Positions 1 through 9,786 of a DNA stretch of 64,000 nucleotides are shown here, piece after piece. Each line of letters opens with the position of its first letter. Position 1 is the stretch's first letter. Source of the stretch: Streptomyces sp. TS71-3 (GTDB lineage: Bacteria > Actinomycetota > Actinomycetes > Streptomycetales > Streptomycetaceae); the NCBI RefSeq assembly GCF_018327685.1, contig NZ_BNEL01000001.1:2852001-2916000 (forward strand), written 5' to 3'. A model generated the notes under the pieces. That model did no database searches. It saw only the letters and a program-made list of their open reading frames with translations, and was not told where the DNA came from. The position numbers were made by a program, and so were the translations under genes.

Positions 1-1
1 C

Positions 2-1033
2 CACAACTCCGTCAACGGGCTGCGGGAGTTCGCGCGGGCCAGGGGCGCCCGGGGCCTGTACATACCGGTGGACAGCCCCGGCCTGCGGATATCCGGCGCC
101 GCCGTGCGCGGCGCCCTCTCCGGCCGCCCGGCCGCGGCCCGGGGGCTGTTCGCCTACCCGGCGCAGAGCAACTTCACCGGCGTGCAGCACCCCTTGGAGT
201 GGACGGCCGAGGCCCAGGCCCTCGGCTACGACGTGCTGCTGGACGCTGCCGCGTTCGCGCCCGCCAACCGGCTCGACCTCGGCGCCGTGCGCCCCGACTT
301 CGTGGCCGTGAGCTGGTACAAGGTGTTCGGATTCCCCACCGGCGTGGGCTGCCTCATCGCGCGCAGGCCGGCGCTGGCGCGGCTGAGCAGGCCGTGGTTC
401 GCGGGCGGCACCATCCACGTCGCCAGCGCGCAGGGGCAGTGGCACCGGATGGCCGACGACGAGACCGCCTTCGAGGACGGCACCATCAACTTCCTCAGCA
501 TCCCCGACGTGGAAGTCGGTCTCGACTGGATCGGCGGCATCGGCATCGACACCGTGCACGACCACGTCTCCGCTCTCACCGCCCGCCTGCTGGACGGGCT
601 GCGGGGCCTCAGGCACCGGTCGGGTGCGCCGGTGGTCAGGCTCTACGGTCCGGACGCCACCGAGCGGCGCGGCGGCACCGTCGCCCTCAACTTCCTCGAC
701 GCGGACGGCGGCGTCGTCGAGGAGCGGATCGTGGCCCGCGACAGCGCCGCCCGCACCATCTCGCTGCGGACCGGCTGCTTCTGCAACCCGGGTGCCGGCG
801 AGGCGGCGTTCGCCCTCGGCACGCCCCTGCTGCACCGCGTGGCGGGCGGTGGGCACGGCTCCATCGACGAGTACCTGACGGCGCTGGGCCTGCCGTCCGG
901 CGGCGCGGTACGGGTGTCGCTGGGGCTGCCGTCCAACGAGGCGGACGTGGACGCGTTCGTGGAGTTCGCCGCGGACACCTACCGGGACAGGGCCCCGGAG
1001 GCGTCCGGGCTGGCGCCGCGGCTGCGCTGCTGA
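2..1033 (+). CDS. Class V aminotransferase, molybdenum-cofactor-sulfurase/cysteine-desulfurase-like (5' partial)
   Basis: The reading frame is open from base 2, so the N-terminus lies left of the window. The visible part is the C-terminal two thirds of a PLP-dependent fold-type I enzyme. The first codons read HNSVNG, a motif seen in eukaryotic-type Moco sulfurases. The PLP lysine is in the SWYKVFGFPTG segment, and LRTGCFCNPGA supplies the persulfide-forming cysteine region. By family, such enzymes move sulfur from cysteine to Mo cofactor or another acceptor. The fdh operon nearby needs a Mo/W bis-MGD cofactor, but that link is only inference. A generic cysteine desulfurase is the main alternative. 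Confidence 0.75.
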   Translation, partial: HNSVNGLREFARARGARGLYIPVDSPGLRISGAAVRGALSGRPAAARGLFAYPAQSNFTGVQHPLEWTAEAQALGYDVLLDAAAFAPANRLDLGAVRPDFVAVSWYKVFGFPTGVGCLIARRPALARLSRPWFAGGTIHVASAQGQWHRMADDETAFEDGTINFLSIPDVEVGLDWIGGIGIDTVHDHVSALTARLLDGLRGLRHRSGAPVVRLYGPDATERRGGTVALNFLDADGGVVEERIVARDSAARTISLRTGCFCNPGAGEAAFALGTPLLHRVAGGGHGSIDEYLTALGLPSGGAVRVSLGLPSNEADVDAFVEFAADTYRDRAPEASGLAPRLRC

Positions 1034-1122
1034 GAGGCGGCCCCCCGTTCGTGGGGGACCGGGAGACCGCTCCGTTCCCGCCGGTGGCCTCACGGCGCCG
1101 GGCCCGGCCGTGCCGGGCGGGG

Positions 1123-2919
1123 TCAGGCGCGCTCCGCCCTGCCGCACCTGCGCACCAGCACCGCCCAGGTCCCGGCCAGCAGCACCACCGTGAATCCGGC
1201 GAGGATCAGCCAGCCGAGCCCGGCCGGGCGGTCGAAGCTGTCGGCGTAGGAGGCCAGCAGCGGCGGGCCGAGCGGTGCGCCGCCGTGCGCCCACAGGTCC
1301 GCGAGGCCGATACCGCTGCCCAGGGCCTCGTACGCCCAGCGGTTCGTCATGGCGTAGCTGATCGCCGCGCCCGGCCACGCCATCTGCGGAACGGGCACGA
1401 ACGCCCCCGAGAACAGCACCTGCGGGAAGCACAGCAGCGGCAGCAGAAGCGTCGCCTGGCCGGCTGCGGACACTGCCGCGGAACAGAGCAGCCCCAGCGC
1501 CAGCGCCGCCGCCGAGGAGAGCAGGGTGGTGGTGAACAGCGAGCCGTACACGCCCCAGCCGGCCGCGGGCAGCCTGTCCAGGGACCGCAGCACCGCGAGC
1601 AGCAGCGCGTCGGCCGCCGCCAGCACCGGCAGCAGCACGGTGAGCTTGGACAGGACGTAGGGGCCGACCCGCAGCACGGTCAGCCGCTCCCGGCGCACCA
1701 CCGGCAGTTCGGGGCAGATCTGGAGCAGGCCGTAGGTCAGGCCGAAGAAGAAGCCGCCGAAGGCTATCCAGAACAGGATCATCGCGGACGAGCCCGGGTT
1801 GGGCGAGGCGGGGTCGAAGGCGCCCGGCCGGAACAGCACGGCGAACATCGCCACGATCATCACCGGCGACCCGGCGAGCACGGCGAGGCCCAGCCGGTCC
1901 CTGACCATGATCTCCGCGTTGCGGCGGGTGAGCAGCGCCCACTGGCCAACGGGGCCGAGACGGCGGGCGGGGCTGGGGGCCGGGGCCGGCGTCGGGGCCG
2001 TGGCCGTGGGGGAGCCGGGCCGGGCGTTCCCGCTGTCCGCGGCGGTACCGGCGTCGTCCTCCAGGGTCCCGCGGTCACCCTCCACGATCCCGCGGCCGTC
2101 CCCCGCCGCCCCGCCCTCCGCCCGGGCGACCGCCCCGTACGCCTCCTCGACCGTGCGCACCCCCAGCGCCGCGCGCAGTTCCCCGGGCGAGCCGGTGTAG
2201 GCGGGAGTGCCGCCGGGGGAGAGGAACAGGACCTGGTCGCAGCGGAGCAGGTCGGAGGGGGTGTGGGTGGTCAGGACGACGGTCGTGCCCGCCGCGGCCA
2301 CCTCGCGCAGCACCGCCATCAGCTCGGCGCCCGCCGCCGGGTCCAGGCCCGAGGTCGGCTCGTCCAGGAAGAGGACGCCCGGCCTGGTGAGCAGTTCGAC
2401 GGCGACGCTCACCCGTTTGCGCTCCCCGCCGCTGAGCACGGCAACAGGCTGCCGCGCCCGCCCCGTCAGGCCGAGGGTGGCGAGCGCCCGCGCCACGGCG
2501 GCGTCCACCTCGGCGGGCGGCGTGCCGGCCGGCATGCGCAGGCGGGCCGCGTACCGGAGCGTCCGGTCCACCGGGAGCTGCCGGTGGATGATGTCGTCCT
2601 GCGGCACGTAGCCGAGGGCCGCCCCGGGCCCCGCCGGCTCCGCGACCTGGGGCCCGGCCACGCCCCCGTACCGCACGCGCCCCTCGGCCGGGGCGCGGAT
2701 GCCCGCCAGCGTCTCCAGCAGGACCGTCTTGCCCGCGCCGCTGCTGCCCGCTATCACCGTCAGCTCGCCGGGCCCGGCCCGCAGGGAGATGCCGCGCAGG
2801 AGCGGGCGCCCGGAGCGCGCCCGCACGGTGAGGCCGTGAGCCGTCACGCGCAGCCCGGCACCCTCAGCCGCCTGCTCCTTCGCCGCCTGCTCCGCCGCCG
2901 CACCGATGGGTGTCCGCAT
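1123..2919 (-). CDS. ABC transporter, ATPase-permease fusion (ABCG/ABC-2 type)
   Basis: This 598-aa half-transporter has its nucleotide-binding domain first: Walker A GSSGAGKT near residue 60, signature LSGGERKR, Walker B VLFLDEPTSGLDP and a switch His in TTHTPSD. A proline/alanine/glycine-rich linker (about residues 265-320) follows. The C-terminal ABC-2 permease domain has about six membrane segments ending in a basic tail. The order ATPase then permease on one chain is that of ABCG exporters. It converges with the upstream aminotransferase across 89 bp that contains a short C5/G5 hairpin (1042-1057). No substrate can be inferred from the neighbourhood. Confidence 0.85.
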   Translation of the reverse strand: MRTPIGAAAEQAAKEQAAEGAGLRVTAHGLTVRARSGRPLLRGISLRAGPGELTVIAGSSGAGKTVLLETLAGIRAPAEGRVRYGGVAGPQVAEPAGPGAALGYVPQDDIIHRQLPVDRTLRYAARLRMPAGTPPAEVDAAVARALATLGLTGRARQPVAVLSGGERKRVSVAVELLTRPGVLFLDEPTSGLDPAAGAELMAVLREVAAAGTTVVLTTHTPSDLLRCDQVLFLSPGGTPAYTGSPGELRAALGVRTVEEAYGAVARAEGGAAGDGRGIVEGDRGTLEDDAGTAADSGNARPGSPTATAPTPAPAPSPARRLGPVGQWALLTRRNAEIMVRDRLGLAVLAGSPVMIVAMFAVLFRPGAFDPASPNPGSSAMILFWIAFGGFFFGLTYGLLQICPELPVVRRERLTVLRVGPYVLSKLTVLLPVLAAADALLLAVLRSLDRLPAAGWGVYGSLFTTTLLSSAAALALGLLCSAAVSAAGQATLLLPLLCFPQVLFSGAFVPVPQMAWPGAAISYAMTNRWAYEALGSGIGLADLWAHGGAPLGPPLLASYADSFDRPAGLGWLILAGFTVVLLAGTWAVLVRRCGRAERA

Positions 2920-2989
2920 ACGGTGAGCCTGCCACCGGTGGGCCGTTCGGGTGTTCGCCTTCGGAACACCGGTGTGCCCGGCCGGGGCG

Positions 2990-3574
2990 TCAGGTGCGCC
3001 AGTGGTACCCGAGGGCGAAGTCCACGACGACGGCGTAGGTCAGGTACATCAGCCACATCCCGGTGGCGGTCCTGACCAGTCCGAGTGCGCGCTGCGCGAA
3101 GGGGACGCCGACGCTGACGAAGAACTCGAAGAAGTAGACGGCGAACAGGCCGACGAAGACCAGGCCGACGGGCCAGTCCCCGATCTTGAAGAACACCGTC
3201 ATGCCGATCGCCGAGACCAGCATGAACGCCACCGACATCCCGGCACCCAGGCGCGGGTCGTTGCCGCGGTAGCGGTTCCAGCCGATCGCGAACCAGTGGA
3301 CGCCGTACACCGTGAAGGCGAGGGCGGTCATGTAGAACGCGGGTTCTCTGAAGACCCGGAACCACGACAGCCCCACGAAGAGGATGACGCCGGCGAGGAA
3401 CTGGCAGAACCCGGCCATCCAGATGCCCCACACGCCGAGCGCCCGGTCCACCCCCTCGCTCCGCCTGGGCCACCCGGCCAGTTCCCCGGGGCCCCAGATC
3501 AGGTAGCCGGTGCCGAGGCCGAAGAAGCCGAGGGCGATCGGGGGGAAGACCGAGGGGGAGAAGGTTATGTCCAC
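2990..3574 (-). CDS. Six-TM membrane protein, GPR1/FUN34/YaaH-like (tentative)
   Basis: A 194-aa polytopic protein with about six hydrophobic helices. The pattern GIWMAGFCQFLAG followed by TALAFTVYGVHWFAIG resembles the conserved helix signatures of the YaaH/SatP acetate-succinate family, although the family's N-terminal NPAPLGL motif is replaced by SPSVFPPIALGF. The start is GTG, with AAGGAG about ten bases upstream. It is divergent from fdhA across a 220-bp gap that must hold both promoters. Transport of a small carboxylate such as formate or acetate would fit that neighbour, but this is inference and the family assignment is by motif only. Confidence 0.6.
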   Translation of the reverse strand: MDITFSPSVFPPIALGFFGLGTGYLIWGPGELAGWPRRSEGVDRALGVWGIWMAGFCQFLAGVILFVGLSWFRVFREPAFYMTALAFTVYGVHWFAIGWNRYRGNDPRLGAGMSVAFMLVSAIGMTVFFKIGDWPVGLVFVGLFAVYFFEFFVSVGVPFAQRALGLVRTATGMWLMYLTYAVVVDFALGYHWRT

Positions 3575-3794
3575 GTCGTCTCATCTCCTTCGAAGCGCCG
3601 TTCCTTCGAAGCGGCGGGCCGGTCACCCGGCGGTTCGCTGAGGCGGATGGAGTTGTACGACCCATATGCTACGTTTTTCGGCTTATGCATGCCGGTCGGA
3701 GGCGTCCGCGGTCCCGGCCGGGCCGCAGTTGCGGAACCATCCCCTCCGGATACCGTCGGATCAGGCAAGTGCCACCGCACCGAGGAGCAGGCGG

Positions 3795-6700
3795 ATGGGC
3801 GTCAGACGATGGATGCGCGCATGGCCCGTGTACCGGCAGCTCACCGGGCCGGACCCGCTGGGCCGCGGCAAGGCGACCGAGTCGCCCCGTTCAGCCGCCC
3901 TCGCGCCCAGGACCGAGGGCGCCGACCGGGTGGCCGACTCCGTCTGCCCGTACTGCGCCGTGGGCTGCGCGCAGCGCGTCTACGTGCGGGACGAGCGGGT
4001 CGTGCAGATCGAGGGCAACCCGAACAGCCCCGTCTCCCGCGGCCGGCTCTGCCCCAAGGGCTCCGCGAGCAAGCAGCTCGTCACCGGGCCGCAGCGGGAG
4101 ACGAAGGTGCGCTACCGGGCGCCGGGCGCCACCGAGTGGCAGGACCTCGACCTGGACACCGCCATGGACATGGTGGCCGACCGGGTGCTCAAGGCGCGGC
4201 GCCGGGGCTGGCAGGACGCCGACGAGAACGGGAACACCCTGCGGCGCACCATGGGCATCGCGAGCCTCGGCGGCGCCACGCTGGACAACGAGGAGAACTA
4301 CCTCATCAAGAAGCTGTTCACGGCGCTGGGCGCGCTCCAGGTGGAGAACCAGGCGCGCATTTGACACTCCGCCACGGTTCCCGGTCTGGGAACCTCGTTC
4401 GGCCGCGGCGGAGCCACGGACTACCAGCAGGACCTGATCAACTCCGACTTCATCGTCATCATGGGCTCGAACATGGCCGAGGCCCACCCGGTCGGGTTCC
4501 AGTGGGTGATGGAGGCCAAGGCGCGCGGCGCCCGGGTCGTCCACATCGACCCGCGGTTCACGCGTACCAGCGCGCTCGCCGACCAGCACGTCACGCTGCG
4601 CGCGGGCACCGACATCGCGTTCCTCGGCGGAGTGATCAACTACATCATGGAGCACGACCTGTGCTTCCGGGAGTACGTGGAGGCCTACACCAACGGGCCC
4701 CACCTGCTGAGCGAGAGCTTCCAGGACACCGAGGACCTGGACGGCCTGTTCAGCGGCTACGACCCGGCCACCGCCGCGTACGACGCCTCCAGCTGGGCGT
4801 ACGAGAGCGCGCCGGTGGAGCCGGTGCCGGGCCACCGGGCGAAGGAGCAGGCCGCCCCCGACCAGCACGGCGCCCGCGGCCCCGTCGTCGACGGCTGCTC
4901 GGAGGGCCTCACCTGCGACTTCTCGATGGAGCACCCGAGGTCCGTCTACCAGGTCGTCAAGCGGCACTTCTCCCGCTACACGCCGGAGATGGTGGAGCGG
5001 ATCTGCGGGGTGCCCCAGCACGTCTTCCTCGACGTGTGCCGGGCCTGGACGGGCAACTCGGGCCGGGAGCGCACCGCCGCGCTGGTCTACAGCGTCGGCT
5101 GGACGCAGCACTCCGTCGGCGCCCAGTACATCCGCGCCGGAGCCATCGTCCAGTTGCTGCTGGGCAACATCGGCCGCCCCGGCGGCGGGGTCTTCGCACT
5201 GCGCGGGCACGCCAGCATCCAGGGCTCCACGGACGTCCCCACGCTGTTCAACCTGCTGCCCGGCTACCTGCCGATGCCGGACGTCACCCACGAGGACCTG
5301 GCCGGCTACGTGAACGCCATCCGCGGCCGGAACCAGAAGGGGTTCTGGGGCAACGCGGAGTCGTACACCGTCTCGCTGCTCAAGGAGTACTGGGGCGAGA
5401 AGGCGACCGCCGAGAACGACTACTGCTTCGACTACATGCCGCGGATCAACGGCGACCACGGCACCTACCGCACCGCGATGGACATGGTCGACGGGAAGGT
5501 GTTCGGCTACTTCCTGCTCGGCCAGAACCCCGCCGTCGGCTCCGCGCACGGCCGCCTGCAACGCCTCGGCATGGCCAACCTGGACTGGCTCGTCGTCCGC
5601 GACCTCACCATGATCGAGAGCGCCACGTTCTGGAAGGACGCGCCCGAGACCGAGACCGGGGAGATCGTCACCCAGCAGTGCCGCACCGAGGTGTTCTTCT
5701 TCCCCGCCGCCTCGCACGTGGAGAAGTCCGGCACGTTCACCCAGACCCAGCGCATGCTCCAGTGGCGCGACCAGGCCGTCGAACCCGCCGGCGACCAGCG
5801 CTCCGAGCTGTGGTTCTTCCACCGGCTCGGGGTGATCCTGAAGCAGAAGCTGGCCGGCTCCACCGACGAGCGCGACCTCCCGCTGCTCGACCTCGCCTGG
5901 GACTACGCCACCGAGAACGGCGAGCCGTCCGCCGCGGACGTGCTGCGCCACATCAACGGCATCGACCTGACCACCGGACGCACCGTCAGCGGCTACACCG
6001 ACCTCAAGCCCGACGGCACCACCGCCTGCGGCTGCTGGATCTACAGCGGCGTCTACGCCGACGAGGTCAACCAGGCCCGGCGCCGCAAGTCCCGCTTCGA
6101 CACCGGCCCGTACGACGCCGAGTGGGGCTGGACCTGGCCGATGAACCGCCGCACCCTCTACAACCGCGCCTCCGCCGACCCCGAGGGCCGGCCCTGGAGC
6201 GAGCGCAAGGCGCTGATCTGGTGGGACGAGGAGCACGGCGAGTGGACCGGCCACGACACCCCGGACTTCGAGCGGACCAAACCGCCCGGCTACGTGCCGC
6301 CCACGGGCTGTTCAGGACCCGCGGCGCTGCGCGGCGACGACGCGTTCATCATGATGTCCGACGGCAAGGGGTGGCTGTTCGCGCCGGCCGGCATGGCCGA
6401 CGGCCCGCTGCCCACCCACTACGAGCCGCACGAGTCCCCCATGCGCAACCTCCTGTACGGGCAGCAGTCCAGCCCGGTGCGGAAGGTGTACGGGCGGCCC
6501 GACAACCCGTCCAACCCCGCCCCGCCCGAGGCCCACGGCGAGGTGTTCCCGTACGTGTTCACCGCCGCCCGGCTCACCGAGCACCACACCGCGGGCGGCA
6601 TGAGCCGGCAACTGCCCTACCTGGCCGAGCTCCAGCCGGAGCTGTTCGTGGAGGTCTCCCCGGAACTGGCGGCCGAGCGCGGCCTCACGCACCTCGGGCG

Positions 6701-7172
6701 GGCACATGTGATCACCAGCAGGACCGCGGTGGACGCCCGCGTCGTCGTCACCGACCGGCTGGCGCCGCTGCGCGTGGACGGCCGCGTCGTCCACCAGGTG
6801 TGGATGCCCTACCACTGGGGCCAGACCGGGCTGACCACCGGTGACGTGGTCAACGACCTGATCGGCGTGGTGGTCGACCCGAACGTGTTCATCCAGGAGA
6901 GCAAGGTGCTGACCTGCGACATCCGGCCGGGCGGCCGGCCCAGGGGCCCCGAGCTGATCGACTACGTGCAGGACTACCGGCGACGCGCGGGCGTCACCCC
7001 CTGGACCGGCGTCCGGATCGTGACGGCCGGCGGCCCGGCGCACACCGAGGCCCAGCCCTGGGAGGCGCCGCCCTCGAAGCGGGAGGACGGGGGAGCGCCC
7101 TCGGAGCGGGAGGACGGGGAACAGCGCCCGAAACGAGACGGACGGCCGGCGAACCCGGAGGAACCCTCATGA
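3795..7172 (+). CDS. fdhA: Formate dehydrogenase alpha subunit, selenocysteine-containing
   Basis: Molybdopterin oxidoreductase that oxidises formate to CO2 at a bis-MGD centre. Reading TGA 4362-4364 as Sec190 joins the two open segments into a 1125-aa chain. The N-terminal 4Fe-4S motif is CPYCAVGC (Cys51, 54, 58) with a further Cys in RGRLCPKG. The Sec sits in the family context NQARI-U-HSAT, next to the invariant His. The ATG at 3795 follows GGAGCAGGCGG; an in-frame ATG at 3666 lacks such support. The C-terminus carries a charged repetitive tail after the molydopterin-binding domain. No twin-arginine signal is obvious. The stop overlaps fdhB by ATGA, so the operon is translationally coupled. 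Sec use requires the selD, tRNA-Sec and selBA genes found 10-22 kb away. Confidence 0.95.
4362..4394 (+). promoter_or_regulatory. UGA-Sec codon with bacterial SECIS hairpin
   Basis: TGA at 4362-4364 is followed after exactly 11 nt by a perfect 7-bp stem, GGTTCCC (4376-4382) and GGGAACC (4388-4394), enclosing the loop GGTCT. Both the spacing and the loop GGUCU match the E. coli fdhF-type SECIS recognised by SelB. This shows the TGA is recoded rather than a frameshift or nonsense mutation. Confidence 0.95.
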
Positions 7173-8191
7173 GCCAGCACGGGCAGAGCAGCTTCTACGG
7201 GCCGCTCGCGGATCCCGCCGCGGACGCCGGCCACCTCGACCACCCGCCGCGGATGGGCTTCTTCACGGACACCTCCGTCTGCATCGGCTGCAAGGCCTGC
7301 GAGGTGGCGTGCAAGGAGTGGAACGGCGTGCCCGAGGACGGCATCGAACTGCTCGGCATGTCCTTCGACAACACCGGCATGCTCGGCGCCAGCTCCTGGC
7401 GGCACGTCGCCTTCATCGAGCAGGAACGCACGCTGGGCCACCAGGACGCGGGCCTGTCCGACCTGCCAACCGGCCCCTCCGGCACCCGGGCCGCCGAGGA
7501 GGCGGTGTCCCGCGCGCTGCCCGGCGCCGAACGCGGCGGAGGCGACCTGGGCACCGCGCCCGTGCACCTCGGCTTCCCGTCCTTCGAACTGCCCGGCGCC
7601 GCGACCGGCGCGGAGAGCCGCAGCGAGTTCCGCTGGCTGATGTCGTCCGACGTCTGCAAGCACTGCACCCACGCAGGCTGCCTCGACGTCTGCCCCACCG
7701 GGGCGCTGTTCCGCACCGAGTTCAGCACGGTCGTCGTCCAGGACGACATCTGCAACGGCTGCGGCTACTGCGTCTCCGGCTGCCCCTACGGCGTCATCGA
7801 CCGGCGGCCCGGCGACGGCCGCGCCTGGAAGTGCACCCTCTGCTACGACCGCCTGCGCGGCAACCTGGAGCCCGCGTGCGCGCAGGCATGCCCGACGGAC
7901 TCCATCCAGTTCGGCCCGCTGGACGAGCTGCGCGAGCGCGCCGCCCGGCGCGTGGACGAGCTGCACGAGGCCGGCGTGCCCGAGGCCCGGCTGTACGGCC
8001 ACGACCCCGAGGACGGCGTGGGCGGCGACGGCGCGTTCTTCCTGCTCCTGGACGACCCGGAGGTGTACGGCCTGCCGCCCGACCCGGTGGTGCCCACGCG
8101 GGACCTGGGGCAGATGTGGCGGTACGCGGGCATCGCTGCCACGGCCCTGCTGGCCGCGTCGGCCGCGGTGTTCGCGAGGGGAGAGCGATGA
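7169..8191 (+). CDS. fdhB: Formate dehydrogenase iron-sulfur (beta) subunit
   Basis: 340-aa ferredoxin-type electron-transfer subunit. Four cysteine clusters are visible: CIGCKACEVAC near residue 35, CKHCTHAGCLDVCPTG, CNGCGYCVSGCPYG, and CTLCYDRLRG with ACAQACPT, consistent with four 4Fe-4S centres as in FdnH/FdoH. A single C-terminal hydrophobic helix (about residues 315-335) would anchor it to the membrane. A 60-residue variable insert lies between the first and second clusters. Its ATG overlaps the fdhA stop and its TGA overlaps the start of the next gene, so the three subunits are made from one transcript. Confidence 0.93.
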   Translation: MSQHGQSSFYGPLADPAADAGHLDHPPRMGFFTDTSVCIGCKACEVACKEWNGVPEDGIELLGMSFDNTGMLGASSWRHVAFIEQERTLGHQDAGLSDLPTGPSGTRAAEEAVSRALPGAERGGGDLGTAPVHLGFPSFELPGAATGAESRSEFRWLMSSDVCKHCTHAGCLDVCPTGALFRTEFSTVVVQDDICNGCGYCVSGCPYGVIDRRPGDGRAWKCTLCYDRLRGNLEPACAQACPTDSIQFGPLDELRERAARRVDELHEAGVPEARLYGHDPEDGVGGDGAFFLLLDDPEVYGLPPDPVVPTRDLGQMWRYAGIAATALLAASAAVFARGER

Positions 8192-9294
8192 TGGCGCGGG
8201 ACGAGGGGATTCCACGGGGGAGCGACGGACACCCGGGCGGGGCGGGCCACCGGCCGGACGTCTCGTTCACGGGCCGCCGGGGCGGTCACGGGGACGGGCG
8301 CGCGGGCCGGGGTTCCGGCGGGTCCGGTCCCGGAAGGTCCGACGGCGACGGGAGCCGGGAGCGCGCCGTGGTGCCGCCCGCGGAGTTCCGCTCGTACTAC
8401 GGCAGGCCCGTGCTGAAACCCCCGGTGTGGGAGTGGAAGGTCCCGGCCTACTTCTTCACCGGCGGCCTGTCGGCCGGCGCGGCCCTGCTCGCGGCCGGCG
8501 CGGACCTGACGGGGCGTCCGGAGCTGTGCCGGGTGTGCCGCGTGGGCGGCTTCGGCGCGCTGCTCGTCAGCAGCTACCTGCTGATCGCGGACCTCGGCAG
8601 GCCGGAGCGTTTCCACCACATGCTGCGGGTGGCGAAGCCCACGTCGCCGATGTCCGTCGGCACCTGGATCCTGGTCGCCTACGGGCCGGGCAGCGCGCTC
8701 GCCGCCGCGGCCGAGCTGCTGCCCGGGTCCGTCCGCGCCACCTGGCCGGGCCGCGTGCTGCGGTGGGCCGCCCGCCCGGCGGGTATGTCGGCGGCGGCCA
8801 TCGCCCCCGCCCTGGCCTCCTACACCGCGGTGCTGCTCTCCCAGACGGCGGCCCCCGCCTGGCACGACGTCCGCAAGGAGCTGCCGTTCGTCTTCACCGG
8901 CTCCGCGGCGGCCAGCGGCGGCGGCCTCGGGATGCTGCTGGCACCGGTGGCCGAGGCCGGCCCCGCACGGGCGCTCGGCGCGGCCGGGGCGGTCGCGGAG
9001 TCGGTCGCGTCCCGGCTGATCGAACGCAGGCCAGGGCTGGTCCCCACGGCCTACACCACCGGCCGCGCCCACCGCCTGCGCCGCGCCGCGGAGTTCCTGA
9101 CGCTGGGTGGCGCGGCGGCAGCGGTCACCGTGGCCCGCCGCAACCGCCCGGCCGCCGCGTCCGCCGGCCTCGCCCTGCTCGCCGGAAGCGTCCTCCAGCG
9201 CTTCGGGGTCTTCGCGGCGGGGGTTGCCTCCACTCGGGACCCGAAGTACGTGGTGGTCCCCCAGCGGGAGGGGCTCGCTTCGCGGGGGCGGTGA
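8188..9294 (+). CDS. NrfD/PsrC-family membrane subunit of formate dehydrogenase
   Basis: The start ATGATG at 8188 overlaps the fdhB stop. The 368-aa product has a glycine/arginine-rich, apparently disordered N-terminus of about 60 residues. The motif YFFTGGLSAGAALLA then begins the first of about eight hydrophobic helices, the hallmark of the NrfD/PsrC quinone-interacting fold. It replaces the cytochrome b gamma subunit of E. coli FdnI. With FdhAB it would pass electrons from formate to menaquinone. No haem-binding signature is seen. The gene is followed by a dispersed GC-rich repeat rather than by fdhD or fdhE. Confidence 0.88.
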   Translation: MMARDEGIPRGSDGHPGGAGHRPDVSFTGRRGGHGDGRAGRGSGGSGPGRSDGDGSRERAVVPPAEFRSYYGRPVLKPPVWEWKVPAYFFTGGLSAGAALLAAGADLTGRPELCRVCRVGGFGALLVSSYLLIADLGRPERFHHMLRVAKPTSPMSVGTWILVAYGPGSALAAAAELLPGSVRATWPGRVLRWAARPAGMSAAAIAPALASYTAVLLSQTAAPAWHDVRKELPFVFTGSAAASGGGLGMLLAPVAEAGPARALGAAGAVAESVASRLIERRPGLVPTAYTTGRAHRLRRAAEFLTLGGAAAAVTVARRNRPAAASAGLALLAGSVLQRFGVFAAGVASTRDPKYVVVPQREGLASRGR

Positions 9295-9322
9295 GGGGGC
9301 GCCCCTTCGGCCCGGTGACGGT

Positions 9323-9366
9323 GTGCGGGTGCGTCGTGGTTGCTTGCGCAGTTCCCCGCGCCCCTT
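9323..9366. repeat. Dispersed GC-rich intergenic repeat (inverse copy)
   Basis: This stretch, containing CAGTTCCCCGCGCCCC, is the reverse complement of the GGGGCGCGGGGAACTGCGCG element found in three copies at 9.8-10.2 kb and again at 58.3-58.5 kb. It belongs to a family of short intergenic repeats spread through this window. Confidence 0.7.
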
Positions 9367-9386
9367 GAGGCGGGGCTGCGCCCCGA

Positions 9387-9620
9387 TCAGTACGCGCGGA
9401 CCTGCCGCTCCGAGTAGCCCTTCCCTATGAGGAACCACAACAGGCTCCCGAGGAACGGCGCGATGACCACGAACACGCACCACACGAACTTCATCCCGGC
9501 CGAGAAGCGGGACCTGAGGATGCTCACGAAGGCGCCGATGATGAAGAGGACGTACGCCACCATCACGGCGATCAGGAGGACGGCTGCAAAGATACTGAGA
9601 CCGCTGTGCATGAGGTTCAC
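9387..9620 (-). CDS. PLDc_N-domain small membrane protein
   Basis: 77-aa protein with two membrane helices: residues about 8-33, then a basic turn, then about 44-66 ending WFLIGKGY. This is the arrangement of the cardiolipin-synthase N-terminal (PLDc_N) domain found as a stand-alone protein in many actinomycetes. The motif APFLGSLLWFLIG is diagnostic. There is no catalytic HKD motif, so it is not itself a phospholipase. It stands alone between the fdh operon and a repeat-filled gap. Confidence 0.75.
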   Translation of the reverse strand: MNLMHSGLSIFAAVLLIAVMVAYVLFIIGAFVSILRSRFSAGMKFVWCVFVVIAPFLGSLLWFLIGKGYSERQVRAY

Positions 9621-9786
9621 CCGCTGTTCGTTCCGACCGCTTCCAGGACGTTCGCCCTGCTGGCAGTCACGAGGCTAGGGCTGGGACCGATCACAGGGCG
9701 TCACCCTGCGGCAGCATCCGTTGCACTCGCGACGTGATACCCAGGGCTGACGCCCGTACCTCTCAGGGATAGCGGCGCCCCGGAAT

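Noticed and set aside
4362..4364. In-frame stop in fdhA read as a nonsense mutation or split gene
   Set aside because: The residues on both sides match one continuous formate dehydrogenase, a canonical SECIS hairpin follows at the right distance, and all Sec genes are present nearby.
199..6844. Very long alternative frames of 900-1300 aa on the plus strand
   Set aside because: They run across several well-supported genes in other frames and are Arg/Ala/Gly/Pro-rich, as expected from out-of-frame high-GC coding DNA.
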